A stretch of 11,388 nucleotides of DNA from Methanobacteriota archaeon. Its GTDB lineage: Archaea > Thermoplasmatota > Poseidoniia > Poseidoniales > Thalassarchaeaceae. Positions within the stretch are counted from its first letter, which is position 1. The number at the start of each line of letters is the position of its first letter. The notes beneath the pieces are model-generated. The model was not told the origin of the DNA, made no database searches, and saw only the letters and a program-made list of their open reading frames with translations. The DNA lies in NCBI GenBank assembly GCA_014384685.1, contig JACNFL010000113.1:1-11388 (forward strand), read 5' to 3'. Below are positions 1-6,856 of this stretch, one piece after another. The translations under genes and the position numbers were made by a program.

Positions 1-22
1 AATAAACCAACAAAAGAATTGA

Positions 23-295
23 TTATTCTTCTTCTGTTGATGGAGATGTTGCTACTGGCGCAGGGGTTGCGCGCTCACGGAATGCGGAAATGACCCTTGC
101 TTCATTTGAGGTGGCTGGGTCAATCTGTTCGATACTAGCGATGTTTATCGCTCTACGAGTAACTCTATGTCGGCTACCGAATGATGATTCAACACGATGG
201 CGTGCTTCATCTTCATCATTAGCCACAACATCTTGTGTAAATGATTGGATAATCTTTCCATTGGGGAATTTACCCACTACTCGGTAAGCCTTCAT
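23..295 (-). CDS. rpl18a: Large ribosomal subunit protein eL20 (L18Ae/LX family)
   Basis: A 90-residue archaeal ribosomal protein of the large subunit. The conserved body is MKAYRVVGKF, then NGK, then an acidic EDEARHRVESSFGS stretch followed by KHRV-like RHRVTRRAI, the usual LX pattern of a small beta-alpha-beta fold ending around IEQI (about residue 58). The last 30 residues are a low-complexity Ala/Pro/Thr/Ser/Glu tail not found in minimal LX proteins, whose usual length is 55-80. I chose the internal ATG at 295 rather than the longer reading from 349 because the extra 18 residues lie outside the family and would start inside the divergent gene's start codon. No SD precedes 295, but a TTTAAG sits 27 nt upstream, which fits a leaderless transcript. 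Family identity is confident; the exact start is fairly so. Confidence 0.85.
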   Translation of the reverse strand: MKAYRVVGKFPNGKIIQSFTQDVVANDEDEARHRVESSFGSRHRVTRRAINIASIEQIDPATSNEARVISAFRERATPAPVATSPSTEEE

Positions 296-319
296 TGAGC
301 CGCCGACTTGGGTTGTCGT

Positions 320-325
320 CTTAAA
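320..325 (-). promoter_or_regulatory. Possible TATA element for the LX gene
   Basis: On the minus strand the sequence reads GCGTTTAAGACG, with TTTAAG centred about 27 nt upstream of the ATG at 295. Archaeal TATA boxes lie about 26-27 nt before the transcription start, so transcription would begin at or next to the ATG and the message would be leaderless, matching the absence of an SD. Short AT-rich hexamers occur by chance, so this is tentative. Confidence 0.3.
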
Positions 326-332
326 CGCGACG

Positions 333-340
333 GGAGGTGA
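333..340 (+). promoter_or_regulatory. Strong Shine-Dalgarno of the S8 protease gene
   Basis: GGAGGTGA is an uninterrupted match to the complement of the archaeal 16S 3' end (…ATCACCTCC). It lies 7 nt before the ATG at 348 and fixes that start. Confidence 0.85.
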
Positions 341-347
341 CAAAACC

Positions 348-2807
348 ATGGCGAGGGGGTCTAGTGTTGTTTTTCTTGCACTCTTTTTCGTCTTCCCTCT
401 CCCACCGATGCTACATGAACAACCGCAAGAGTTTGGTGAAGTTATATTTCAATCTGATATCCCGTGGGATGTCAATAGTTGGAACGATTTAGAAGAGCAG
501 GGTGTTGTACCATTACGTCAATTAAGTGCTAATGAGATGCTAGTTTGGGGCCCTATTGAAAAAGGAGAAATACCCCCTAAAATTACTGAATATAGAGGTT
601 TGGTAGGTGAATATGAAACTTACATCGTTATTCTTGAGCCGAGATTGGAAGTGAATGAAAAAGATGAAATTAAAACTGTTTTGAATATGATTGGTTTGAA
701 TCCTATTACTATTTTCTCACCGATGCAGGGATCCCCTCTTTCAGAGATAATTCAAATCACCCCAAGTAATGAATTCGGAAATTGGTGGCAAATTATTGAA
801 ATTATACACGGGATACATTGGGTTGAACCGGTGCTTGAAACAGTTGGAAGAAATGATGTTGCGGCGGCAATAATGCAGCACGGAAATATTTCTGGCCAAC
901 CCGCTTGGTTGTTTGGATTAGATGGAACTGGAGTAATAATTACTAACGCGGATTCAGGTATTGATCGTGACCATGCTTGTTTCCGCGAGGCTACAGAACC
1001 GGGTGCTTCGGGAAGTGAATGGAATAATGCAACCGGAACACCCGGAATAAATCATAGAAAAATTGTATTCTTCAATGGAACAGTAGATGATTGGGATTCA
1101 CCAAATAATCAAAATTATCGGCATGGAACCCATGTAGCGGGAAGTTTAGCATGTCGCTCTATTTGGGAGGTTTCCGCAGAAAATAATGGTGATTGGATAA
1201 ATGCCACCCCTGGTGAAGGGACTTCAATTGCTCATGGGGCTCGTCTAGTGATTGAAGATGTTGTAGATGATGATGGTTGGCAAATACCAAACATTGGGGA
1301 ATTATTTTGGGAAGCTAGTTCACATGGTAGCGTAATACGTTCTGATTCGTGGGGAGATGATAGTACAGAATATACACTACGCACAAGTAAATTTGATACT
1401 TGGCTCTTCTCAGTACCGTGGTCCGTTTCTTTTGTTGCTCCAGGTAACACTGGAGATGAAGTTTTGGAGCCTGCCAATGGATTGAATGTTGTATCAGTTG
1501 GTGCAGCGGCTAAAGATGGAACTAATGATTTGTGGACTCTTTCACCAAGACAAGAAACTGCCCAAGGGAGAATGGGTGTCACTATTGTTGTCCCTGGTGA
1601 AACTGTGATTTCGGCTAAGGGGGATGGTATTCACGATTCCAATAATGATGGGTGGAGGAGTTCAACTGGAACGTCGATGGCAACGCCGCAAGCAGCGGCT
1701 TTTGCGGCCATTATACAACAAATGGTTGAAACTGGTTGGGTTGCTGGAAATGAAAGTAAACATGTTGTTTCATCAGATTCATTAAGACCCGATTGGGTTG
1801 AATCTATTGATAATAATCTAACAGATGGTAATCTATCATTAGCTCAAGGGTTTACTCCGTCTGGCCCACTTATCAGGGCGTTGATGGTATTGAGTGCTGA
1901 CTCGCTTGAAGGGGGTCGACAAGCGGAGTTGACGCTGGGGGTGGCGCCAGATAATCAACAAGGGTGGGGGAGACCGAATATCTCTAATCTTGTTGATTTT
2001 GAAAATCTCAATGACCAAATGAATAGTTCTACTGTTGACCCAGCCGCAAATATTTGGATTCATGATTCGTTTAGAATGACTGATAACAACTGGCAAGGTA
2101 TGGTTGAAAATTGGGTCGATGAAAATCCACTTGATTCTGTTTCTAATCATAATTGGAAGGGGGAGGGGGCCACAGGTCCGTTTCTTTCAACATCTGAAAA
2201 TGTGATTTGGAAAATGCCTATTGTGGCTGGTGAAGATTTCGATGCTCGCCTTGTTTGGAACTCAGCACCAAATATTGATTCGCGCGATGATTTGGATCTC
2301 ATTGTTACTTTACCAGATGGTCAAATATTCTTAGGAAATGATTTGGGTGGAGAGGGATTAAAGGAAAATATTGAGACGATTGAAGGTGTTCATATCTCAT
2401 CTGAAATTCTCAATGACTTTGAGTTTGTTGAAATACAAATTATCGGCCATCAAATAAACATCGGGCCTGAAAGCGGAGGCGTTGGGTTAAATGGTGATAA
2501 AATTGGTTTCGCATTAGCTGTAAAGGGGGTTGAGAGAAGTGCTGTGGAAACATTAACACCTTGGTTAGTAATTACTCAAAATGAAATGGAGAATGAAGAG
2601 CAGGGTGGCGATTCCCTGAGTAAATATTGGTTTCTTGTGATGATTATTATTATCTTGTTCGCAACTGGATTAATAATTGTTGAAAGACATAAAATAACTA
2701 CTCAATTAGTGGTTGAAGAAATTAATTCCGAAGGTGAACCTTCAAACCATGATAGTGGCTCCCTGCCGTTAGCGGTAGCACCGCATATAGGTGATAACGA
2801 TGAGTGA
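348..2807 (+). CDS. Membrane-anchored subtilisin-like serine protease (peptidase S8, KP-43 type)
   Basis: An 819-residue exported protease. Residues 1-20 form a signal peptide (hydrophobic core about 7-18). A region to about residue 170 looks like a propeptide, ending in a WW/HWVEP segment. The catalytic triad is visible: Asp202 in ADSGID, His259 in RHGTHVAG and Ser443 in GTSMATP, with Asn367 in APGN as oxyanion residue. After the catalytic core, QGWGRPN (about 538-544) and a beta-barrel at about 630-727 (LVWNSAP, DDLDLIVTLPDG, GND) follow the KP-43 protease arrangement. One membrane helix at 761-778 is followed by a 41-residue acidic tail, so the enzyme should face outward and remain anchored with its tail in the cytoplasm. 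It is the first gene of a block with an actin-like gene overlapping its stop. The substrate is unknown. It may act in peptide scavenging or surface-protein processing. Confidence 0.9.
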   Translation: MARGSSVVFLALFFVFPLPPMLHEQPQEFGEVIFQSDIPWDVNSWNDLEEQGVVPLRQLSANEMLVWGPIEKGEIPPKITEYRGLVGEYETYIVILEPRLEVNEKDEIKTVLNMIGLNPITIFSPMQGSPLSEIIQITPSNEFGNWWQIIEIIHGIHWVEPVLETVGRNDVAAAIMQHGNISGQPAWLFGLDGTGVIITNADSGIDRDHACFREATEPGASGSEWNNATGTPGINHRKIVFFNGTVDDWDSPNNQNYRHGTHVAGSLACRSIWEVSAENNGDWINATPGEGTSIAHGARLVIEDVVDDDGWQIPNIGELFWEASSHGSVIRSDSWGDDSTEYTLRTSKFDTWLFSVPWSVSFVAPGNTGDEVLEPANGLNVVSVGAAAKDGTNDLWTLSPRQETAQGRMGVTIVVPGETVISAKGDGIHDSNNDGWRSSTGTSMATPQAAAFAAIIQQMVETGWVAGNESKHVVSSDSLRPDWVESIDNNLTDGNLSLAQGFTPSGPLIRALMVLSADSLEGGRQAELTLGVAPDNQQGWGRPNISNLVDFENLNDQMNSSTVDPAANIWIHDSFRMTDNNWQGMVENWVDENPLDSVSNHNWKGEGATGPFLSTSENVIWKMPIVAGEDFDARLVWNSAPNIDSRDDLDLIVTLPDGQIFLGNDLGGEGLKENIETIEGVHISSEILNDFEFVEIQIIGHQINIGPESGGVGLNGDKIGFALAVKGVERSAVETLTPWLVITQNEMENEEQGGDSLSKYWFLVMIIIILFATGLIIVERHKITTQLVVEEINSEGEPSNHDSGSLPLAVAPHIGDNDE
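2789..2794 (+). promoter_or_regulatory. Shine-Dalgarno deciding the actin-like gene start
   Basis: AGGTGA lies inside the end of the protease gene, 5 nt before the ATG at 2800. The in-frame GTG at 2791 is part of this SD, so the longer reading beginning with that GTG is unlikely. Confidence 0.65.
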
Positions 2808-3804
2808 AAGACTGTACATCGGAATAGATTTAGGAACATTTCAATCGACAATTTCTGCGTCGAATGGAACGAATGAAAGTGTGTTAACAGTGGTTGGGAA
2901 ACCCAAGGACCCGATCGCTCGTAACTTCTTGAAGAGAGATACTTTGTTTGGAGGAGATGCTTTGAAAAATAAGTTGGCTTGTAACTTGTATTATCCTCTT
3001 TCAGCAGGAGTCGCACAAGATGATGAAAATAATTTGGCGGCGGCAAAATCATTTGTTACTCACTTAGTTGAAGCGGTTGACCCAGAAGAATTTGACGAAG
3101 TTTTTGGTGTAATTTGCTCACCATCTCATATTTCATTCGTTGATAAGAGTAACTTGGTAAGCATTCTACGTGGCCAGGTTAACGCAATTATGGTTGTTAG
3201 TGAACCATTTGCAGTTGCTTTTGGTCTTGATGAAATTGGTGGAAGTATTGTAGTTGATATTGGTGCGGGAACAACTGATGTTGCCCGTATCTACGGAACA
3301 TTCCCTAGTGAAGATGATCAAGTTACAGTTAGTGAAGCGGGTGATTGGATTGATGAACGCCTAATGGAATTAGTTGCTAAGAAATTCACAGGCGCTCAAC
3401 TAACGAAAGATATGGTTCGTCAATGGAAGGAAGCGGGTTCATATGTTGGTGGAGATGAAAGAGAACAGATGGTTGAACTTTCTGTTGATGGAAAGAAGCA
3501 AGTTGTTGATGTCGGTGACTTAATTCAAATCGCTTGTGAAGAATTAGTACCTCACTTAGTGAGAACAGTAAAAGGAATTGTTTCTGGTGCAGATCCTGAG
3601 TATCAATCATTGTTGCGTAACAACATCATCCTATCTGGTGGTGGGTCACTAATCGATGGTTTGGCTGACCGCGTGGCTGATGAACTCGCTGATATTGGTG
3701 ATGTACGTGTTTGGTGCGCTGATGATCCAATGGCAAGAGTTGCTGATGGGGCGTTAAAACTGTCAATGGTAATGCCAGATGACCAATATACTGCTATCAG
3801 TTGA
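2800..3804 (+). CDS. Actin-like ATPase, MreB/MamK family
   Basis: A 334-residue cytoplasmic protein with the actin-fold nucleotide motifs in order. Phosphate-1 is IGIDLGTFQST (7-17, Asp10). Catalytic Glu135 is in VVSEP. Phosphate-2 is DIGAGTTD (153-160). The adenosine motif is IILSGGGSLIDGL (276-288). Such proteins bind ATP and assemble into filaments. Length matches MreB and MamK (330-350). Several stretches recall magnetosome MamK more than rod-shape MreB: VVSEPF instead of IEEP, GAGTTD instead of GGGTTE, then GTxPxxxDQVT, AGxxxDERL, IACEELxP and PEYQ. This comparison is from memory, not an alignment. The ATG overlaps the protease stop as ATGAGTGA (8 nt), implying translational coupling. 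Hsp70 is excluded by length, and ParM/crenactin seem less likely from the motifs. The actin family is certain; the subfamily is moderately supported. Confidence 0.88.
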   Translation: MSERLYIGIDLGTFQSTISASNGTNESVLTVVGKPKDPIARNFLKRDTLFGGDALKNKLACNLYYPLSAGVAQDDENNLAAAKSFVTHLVEAVDPEEFDEVFGVICSPSHISFVDKSNLVSILRGQVNAIMVVSEPFAVAFGLDEIGGSIVVDIGAGTTDVARIYGTFPSEDDQVTVSEAGDWIDERLMELVAKKFTGAQLTKDMVRQWKEAGSYVGGDEREQMVELSVDGKKQVVDVGDLIQIACEELVPHLVRTVKGIVSGADPEYQSLLRNNIILSGGGSLIDGLADRVADELADIGDVRVWCADDPMARVADGALKLSMVMPDDQYTAIS

Positions 3805-3831
3805 GATTGATTCGGTGGCCTTGAAAAGGGG

Positions 3832-3840
3832 TCAAGAATG
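3832..3840 (+). repeat. Direct repeat TCAAGAATG, copy 1
   Basis: TCAAGAATG occurs here and again at 3871-3879, 39 bp apart, both preceded by G-rich sequence (AAGGGG and GAAGG). Both copies lie in the gap between the actin-like and coiled-coil genes, so they could be paired binding sites for a regulator. They could also be chance. Confidence 0.4.
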
Positions 3841-3842
3841 AC

Positions 3843-3861
3843 TTTTTTTGACTAATGTCAA
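3843..3861 (+). terminator. Possible terminator: T7 run plus small inverted repeat
   Basis: Seven consecutive T's (3843-3849) follow the actin-like gene by 38 nt, and oligo-T on the coding strand is the usual archaeal termination signal. The run overlaps a perfect inverted repeat, TTGAC-TAAT-GTCAA (3848-3861). A partial terminator here would separate expression of the coiled-coil gene from the protease/actin pair. The inverted repeat could equally be an operator. Confidence 0.35.
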
Positions 3862-3870
3862 GGTGAAGGT

Positions 3871-3879
3871 TCAAGAATG
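3871..3879 (+). repeat. Direct repeat TCAAGAATG, copy 2
   Basis: Second copy of the 9-mer at 3832. In its wider form, TTCAAGAATGGT (3870-3881), it differs by one base from TTCAAGAACGGT at 10813-10824 upstream of uvrA. Both wider copies begin about 40-45 nt before a start codon. Confidence 0.35.
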
Positions 3880-3909
3880 GTCCGCTTGCGATAGGGTGTT
3901 TGATTGAGC

Positions 3910-5076
3910 ATGGGACGAGCGGAGACCACTAATGGAAAAGCAGCTGCGGGGGATGATGTAGACCGTGCGGCATTGGCAGGAATGTTATCTGGTTATGGAC
4001 AGGAACAACTTGTTGATGAAGTAATTACTGCATGGGAAGAATTGGCTTCAGCAAACAAAGATTTAGCAAATTCAAATCAAAGAAATAGGGTGATGGAACT
4101 TGATTTATCTGAACGTGAAGAGTTAGGCGCGCCAGACAGGGCTCGTTTAATGAAAGCAGATGAGGATTTGCGTGACCGAGAAGCACGAATTATTCACCTT
4201 GAAAGAATGCTTGATGATACAAGAAGAGAAAAAGAAGCGATTGCCAACTCTGTTGGGGCAATTAGAATAGATGAATTGGAACGGAATGAAAACAATCTTT
4301 CAGAAAAAGTTGAATCGCAAGCAAACATTATTGGTGAATTAGAAGCAAAATTAGACCAATTAGTGGAAGCTCTGGAAAAGGCTGCTGAGGCTGGTTTAAC
4401 TTCAATTACTGCTGATGAAGTTAGAAATTTAAATCATGAATTAGAAGATGCTCATCGTAAAATTGAAGCAGAACAAATAGAAAATAATACTGTTTCAGAA
4501 GAAAGAGATAAACTACGAGACATGGTAACACAAACAAAGTCTTTGTTGGAACAAAGAGATCTTCGACTCAAAGAATTAGATGGGCAAATGCAGAGAATGA
4601 TGGATGGGCCTCGTTCTATTTCAGCAGAACATGATTATCTCGTTGAACAGATTGAGGAATTAAAACGTAGATTACTTGAAAGAAATCGAGAATATGAGGC
4701 TCTAAGAAGAAGAGAAAGAAGATTACATAGAGACGTATTTGAGCGAGATGAAAGAATACAACAAATGCAACTAACGATTAGTGATATTGAAGGTGGTTTG
4801 TCAGATCGCACTGCTGAATTGAAAACTTTAGAGGAAGTTCATGATAGAATGGCTGCAGAAGTTGATGGTTTGCGTAAATCAGAAAGAACAAGAGGAGTAG
4901 TTAGTGGGGCATTCCAAGATTCTTTGGGTGTATTGAGATCACATGAACAAACTAAAGCTAGAAGAGAAGGGTTGGGGATTGAAGAAGATGATTCAATACC
5001 TGAACCAAGAGAAGGTAGTGCCCCTGGTGGTTCTGCTGCTCCTGCTTTGAAAGATATTGATGAACTTGATGAATGA
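3910..5076 (+). CDS. Long coiled-coil protein of unknown function
   Basis: About 388 residues; I do not recognise a family. Residues 1-30 are a short non-helical head with a GMLSGYG motif. From about 35 to 335 the protein is almost continuously charged helix rich in Glu, Arg, Leu, Gln and Lys, with heptad-like leucine spacing and two probable breaks (around AEAGLTSITA and MDGPRSIS). A very basic segment, YEALRRRERRLHRD, sits near 262-275. The last 40 residues are Gly/Ser/Pro-rich and end in an acidic DIDELDE. There is no signal peptide or membrane helix, so it should be cytoplasmic. It follows the actin-like gene by 105 nt on the same strand, suggesting a filament-associated or scaffold role; that is inference. 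The ATG at 3910 is given as start. A TTG two codons earlier (3904) is better spaced from the upstream GGTG (3895-3898) and is a real alternative. Confidence 0.75.
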   Translation: MGRAETTNGKAAAGDDVDRAALAGMLSGYGQEQLVDEVITAWEELASANKDLANSNQRNRVMELDLSEREELGAPDRARLMKADEDLRDREARIIHLERMLDDTRREKEAIANSVGAIRIDELERNENNLSEKVESQANIIGELEAKLDQLVEALEKAAEAGLTSITADEVRNLNHELEDAHRKIEAEQIENNTVSEERDKLRDMVTQTKSLLEQRDLRLKELDGQMQRMMDGPRSISAEHDYLVEQIEELKRRLLERNREYEALRRRERRLHRDVFERDERIQQMQLTISDIEGGLSDRTAELKTLEEVHDRMAAEVDGLRKSERTRGVVSGAFQDSLGVLRSHEQTKARREGLGIEEDDSIPEPREGSAPGGSAAPALKDIDELDE

Positions 5077-5081
5077 CTTAT

Positions 5082-5894
5082 TCATGAATTCATTTCTGTA
5101 ATGAAGATTTGAAGGGTTGTTTGTAATCTATGGGCATCAGAAAATCCTTCTGTTAAATTACCAGTAACTATCCAATCTGCGCCTGCATCAACTGCCAAAC
5201 GTGCTGTATTTCCATCTTTGATGCCGCCACCAACTAGAATGGTTAGATTACATGATTCTCTTACTGCTTGAATTAATTTAGGAGATACTGGTTGATTTGC
5301 GCCGCTACCTGCTTCTAAGTAAATCGAAGAAAAACCATATGATTCAGCACATATTGCATAACTTGTGATGATTTTGATGTCATCTTCTGCAATCAGGTTT
5401 GCTTGACCCACTTCACCTACCTTTCCTCCAGGGGCGCAGACAACATAACCCATTGATATTGGAGTAACATTTGCTTGTTTAATTGGTGTAGCACCTTTTA
5501 GTTGCTCTTCAATAAGAAATTTTGGTGATGTGCTATTCATCAACATCATGAAAGTGATTCCATCTGCTGATGGGGAAAATGCATTGGCTGCTGCTGGAAA
5601 TAAAACAACTGGTACTTCCCAAAAATCAGAATCAGAAGAAGAATCTTGGGAGGCATTCCAAGAGCATAATTCTAAAGCTTCTTGAATTGCTTTTACTGTT
5701 TCATGGACATTATTACTATCTGTTCCTGTTGAACCACCAACAAATATCATTCTACTTCCAGCAATAACTGCAGCAACACATCTTTTAGCTGCTTCTTCAC
5801 TATCTTGTGAATCTGGATCAATCAAAATAATATGTCTAGCAACATCATTATTGAGAACGTAATCTAGTAAAATAGAGCCATCAGCGGACCACAT
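5082..5894 (-). CDS. Geranylgeranylglyceryl phosphate synthase (GGGPS/PcrB family)
   Basis: A 270-residue TIM-barrel prenyltransferase that joins geranylgeranyl diphosphate to sn-glycerol-1-phosphate, the first ether bond of archaeal membrane lipids. Family motifs are clear: LIDPDSQ (24-30, Mg-binding aspartate region), FVGGSTGTD (51-59), LFPAAANAFSPSAD (98-111), YLEAGSGA (192-199) and VGGGIKDG (221-228), then ADWIVTGN (239-246) for phosphate binding. A serine/aspartate-rich loop (about 81-91, SQDSSSDSD) is an insertion that makes it slightly longer than typical 230-260 residue members. The ATG at 5894 is preceded by GGGTGG with 4 nt spacing, a good SD. It is the last gene of a minus-strand group after a ferredoxin and a reductase-like gene. 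The bacterial PcrB alternative (heptaprenyl donor) is unlikely in this archaeal context. Confidence 0.92.
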   Translation of the reverse strand: MWSADGSILLDYVLNNDVARHIILIDPDSQDSEEAAKRCVAAVIAGSRMIFVGGSTGTDSNNVHETVKAIQEALELCSWNASQDSSSDSDFWEVPVVLFPAAANAFSPSADGITFMMLMNSTSPKFLIEEQLKGATPIKQANVTPISMGYVVCAPGGKVGEVGQANLIAEDDIKIITSYAICAESYGFSSIYLEAGSGANQPVSPKLIQAVRESCNLTILVGGGIKDGNTARLAVDAGADWIVTGNLTEGFSDAHRLQTTLQIFITEMNS

Positions 5895-5927
5895 TAAACC
5901 ACCCGAGGAGAGGTTTGTTCTTTTGCA

Positions 5928-6563
5928 TTACCTATTGAGATAAATGTGTGAAATTTTTAGGGAATTGCTTTTTGCTGATTCTAATGAAAAATCAATATTG
6001 TTTTCATCGAAAGAAGATGATTGGGAATTGAGGATTTGTAATATATTATATTCTGTAGGTAATTTTTCATACCAACCCTCCCATGTGTTGTCATTTCTTT
6101 GCCATCCTTTCTTTTGTGAATTTTGTGAAATAATGCCAATTAGATTTGATTTTGATTCATTTCTACAATCAATTACAATATCTCCTTCCCATACAGAAGA
6201 TATGCCACCAACCCCCATTAATGAAAGAGAGGTTTTATTTTGAGAAACAACTGTTGTTCGTACATCGATTGTAATCCCTTTACTCACTAAAGAAAGAGCG
6301 AGATCTTTCTCTAACCAATCTCGTCTAAAAGCTAAACCAAATTTTTGATTTAATTTTGGAATATATGTTGAAGAACCTAGCCAGGTATTCAATATTTCAA
6401 ACCATTTTTCATGATTTACTAAAAGACCTGACCCTAAACAAGGAAAGCCAACTTCTGCTCTTTCTTCTACAATATAAATCGAAAAATCATCAACATATTT
6501 TTCATATAAAATATGAGCAAGAGCAAGCCCTGAGATATTAGCTCCAATAATTGCTACTCTCAT
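5928..6563 (-). CDS. Short FAD-dependent oxidoreductase, geranylgeranyl-reductase-like N-terminal half
   Basis: A 211-residue protein starting with a Rossmann fold: VAIIGANISGLALA (3-16), then a strand ending in the ribose-binding acidic pair Glu33/Glu34 (YIVEERAEVG). PCLGSGLL (41-48) occupies the place of the cysteine-containing PVxCAG segment of geranylgeranyl reductases. RRDWLEKDLA (80-89) matches the family's 'dR..fd..L' helix that precedes the second FAD-binding strand. Two oddities stand out. The usual GxGxxG has Asn9 in place of its middle glycine. The protein is about half the length of known reductases (about 400), lacking their C-terminal FAD and substrate regions. The ORF is intact and ends 33 nt before GGGPS, so no broken remainder is present. 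It starts 7 nt after the ferredoxin stop. It is probably a lipid-chain reductase or subunit, but could be a diverged flavoprotein. Confidence 0.68.
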   Translation of the reverse strand: MRVAIIGANISGLALAHILYEKYVDDFSIYIVEERAEVGFPCLGSGLLVNHEKWFEILNTWLGSSTYIPKLNQKFGLAFRRDWLEKDLALSLVSKGITIDVRTTVVSQNKTSLSLMGVGGISSVWEGDIVIDCRNESKSNLIGIISQNSQKKGWQRNDNTWEGWYEKLPTEYNILQILNSQSSSFDENNIDFSLESAKSNSLKISHIYLNR

Positions 6564-6570
6564 TTTTTCA

Positions 6571-6810
6571 CTAATCCTTTTCTAAAGATAATGCAAATAC
6601 TGGACAAGAGGGAATACAAAGTTCACAATGAGTACACACAGGTTCATCAACTATCACAAGAAGATCATCTAAAATTAACGCATCAACTGGACATAATGCA
6701 ATACAAGCTGCACAACCAAAACAACGCGTTTCATCGACAACAAATAGCGTGTCTGGTATACGTGCCACATGATGTCGAAACGGTACTGCATTTTCAATGA
6801 TGTTACCCAC
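6571..6810 (-). CDS. 2[4Fe-4S] ferredoxin
   Basis: A 79-residue low-potential electron carrier with two complete cluster motifs, CFGCAACIALCP (Cys30, 33, 36, 40) and CTHCELCIPSCP (Cys59, 62, 65, 69), each followed by the usual A-L strand. A 29-residue N-terminal extension (FRHHVARIPDT region) precedes the first motif, longer than in clostridial-type ferredoxins. The start is GTG at 6810, preceded by a weak AAGGG; a GTG at 6765 (Val16) is an alternative giving 64 residues. The next gene, a geranylgeranyl-reductase-like flavoprotein, begins 7 nt after this stop. Archaeal geranylgeranyl reductase of Methanosarcina acetivorans needs a ferredoxin encoded next to it, so this protein is a plausible electron donor for lipid saturation. 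Family certain, partner inferred. Confidence 0.9.
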   Translation of the reverse strand: MGNIIENAVPFRHHVARIPDTLFVVDETRCFGCAACIALCPVDALILDDLLVIVDEPVCTHCELCIPSCPVFALSLEKD

Positions 6811-6856
6811 CCCTTCATTTCCACTGCAACATTAAGAAAAGAAAAGCAACACTAAA

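Noticed and set aside
296..349. 18-residue N-terminal extension of LX starting at 349
   Set aside because: It lies outside the conserved family, shares the CATG of the divergent start, and has no SD. The internal ATG matches the family start.
2157..2175. G-rich run in the protease gene as a possible G-quadruplex
   Set aside because: Only two G5 runs are close together, so the four tracts needed are not present.
2791..2799. GTG start for the actin-like gene at 2791
   Set aside because: This GTG is part of the AGGTGA that serves the ATG at 2800.
5077..5093. ATGAATTCAT palindrome (5084-5093) at the convergent ends of the coiled-coil and GGGPS genes as a bidirectional terminator
   Set aside because: It has no T-run on either strand, and most of it lies within the last GGGPS codons.
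5848..5930. 15-codon minus-strand reading frame beginning with the TAATG at the flavoprotein stop and overlapping the GGGPS start
   Set aside because: It has no SD or family resemblance and is out of frame with GGGPS; a TAATG overlap of this kind can occur by chance.
5570..6541. Plus-strand open frames opposite the GGGPS and flavoprotein genes
   Set aside because: Their low-complexity Leu/Phe/His-rich products are what AT-rich antisense frames give, and the minus-strand proteins have clear family motifs.
6591..6800. Plus-strand frame opposite the ferredoxin
   Set aside because: It is antisense to two perfect iron-sulfur motifs and has no recognisable content.
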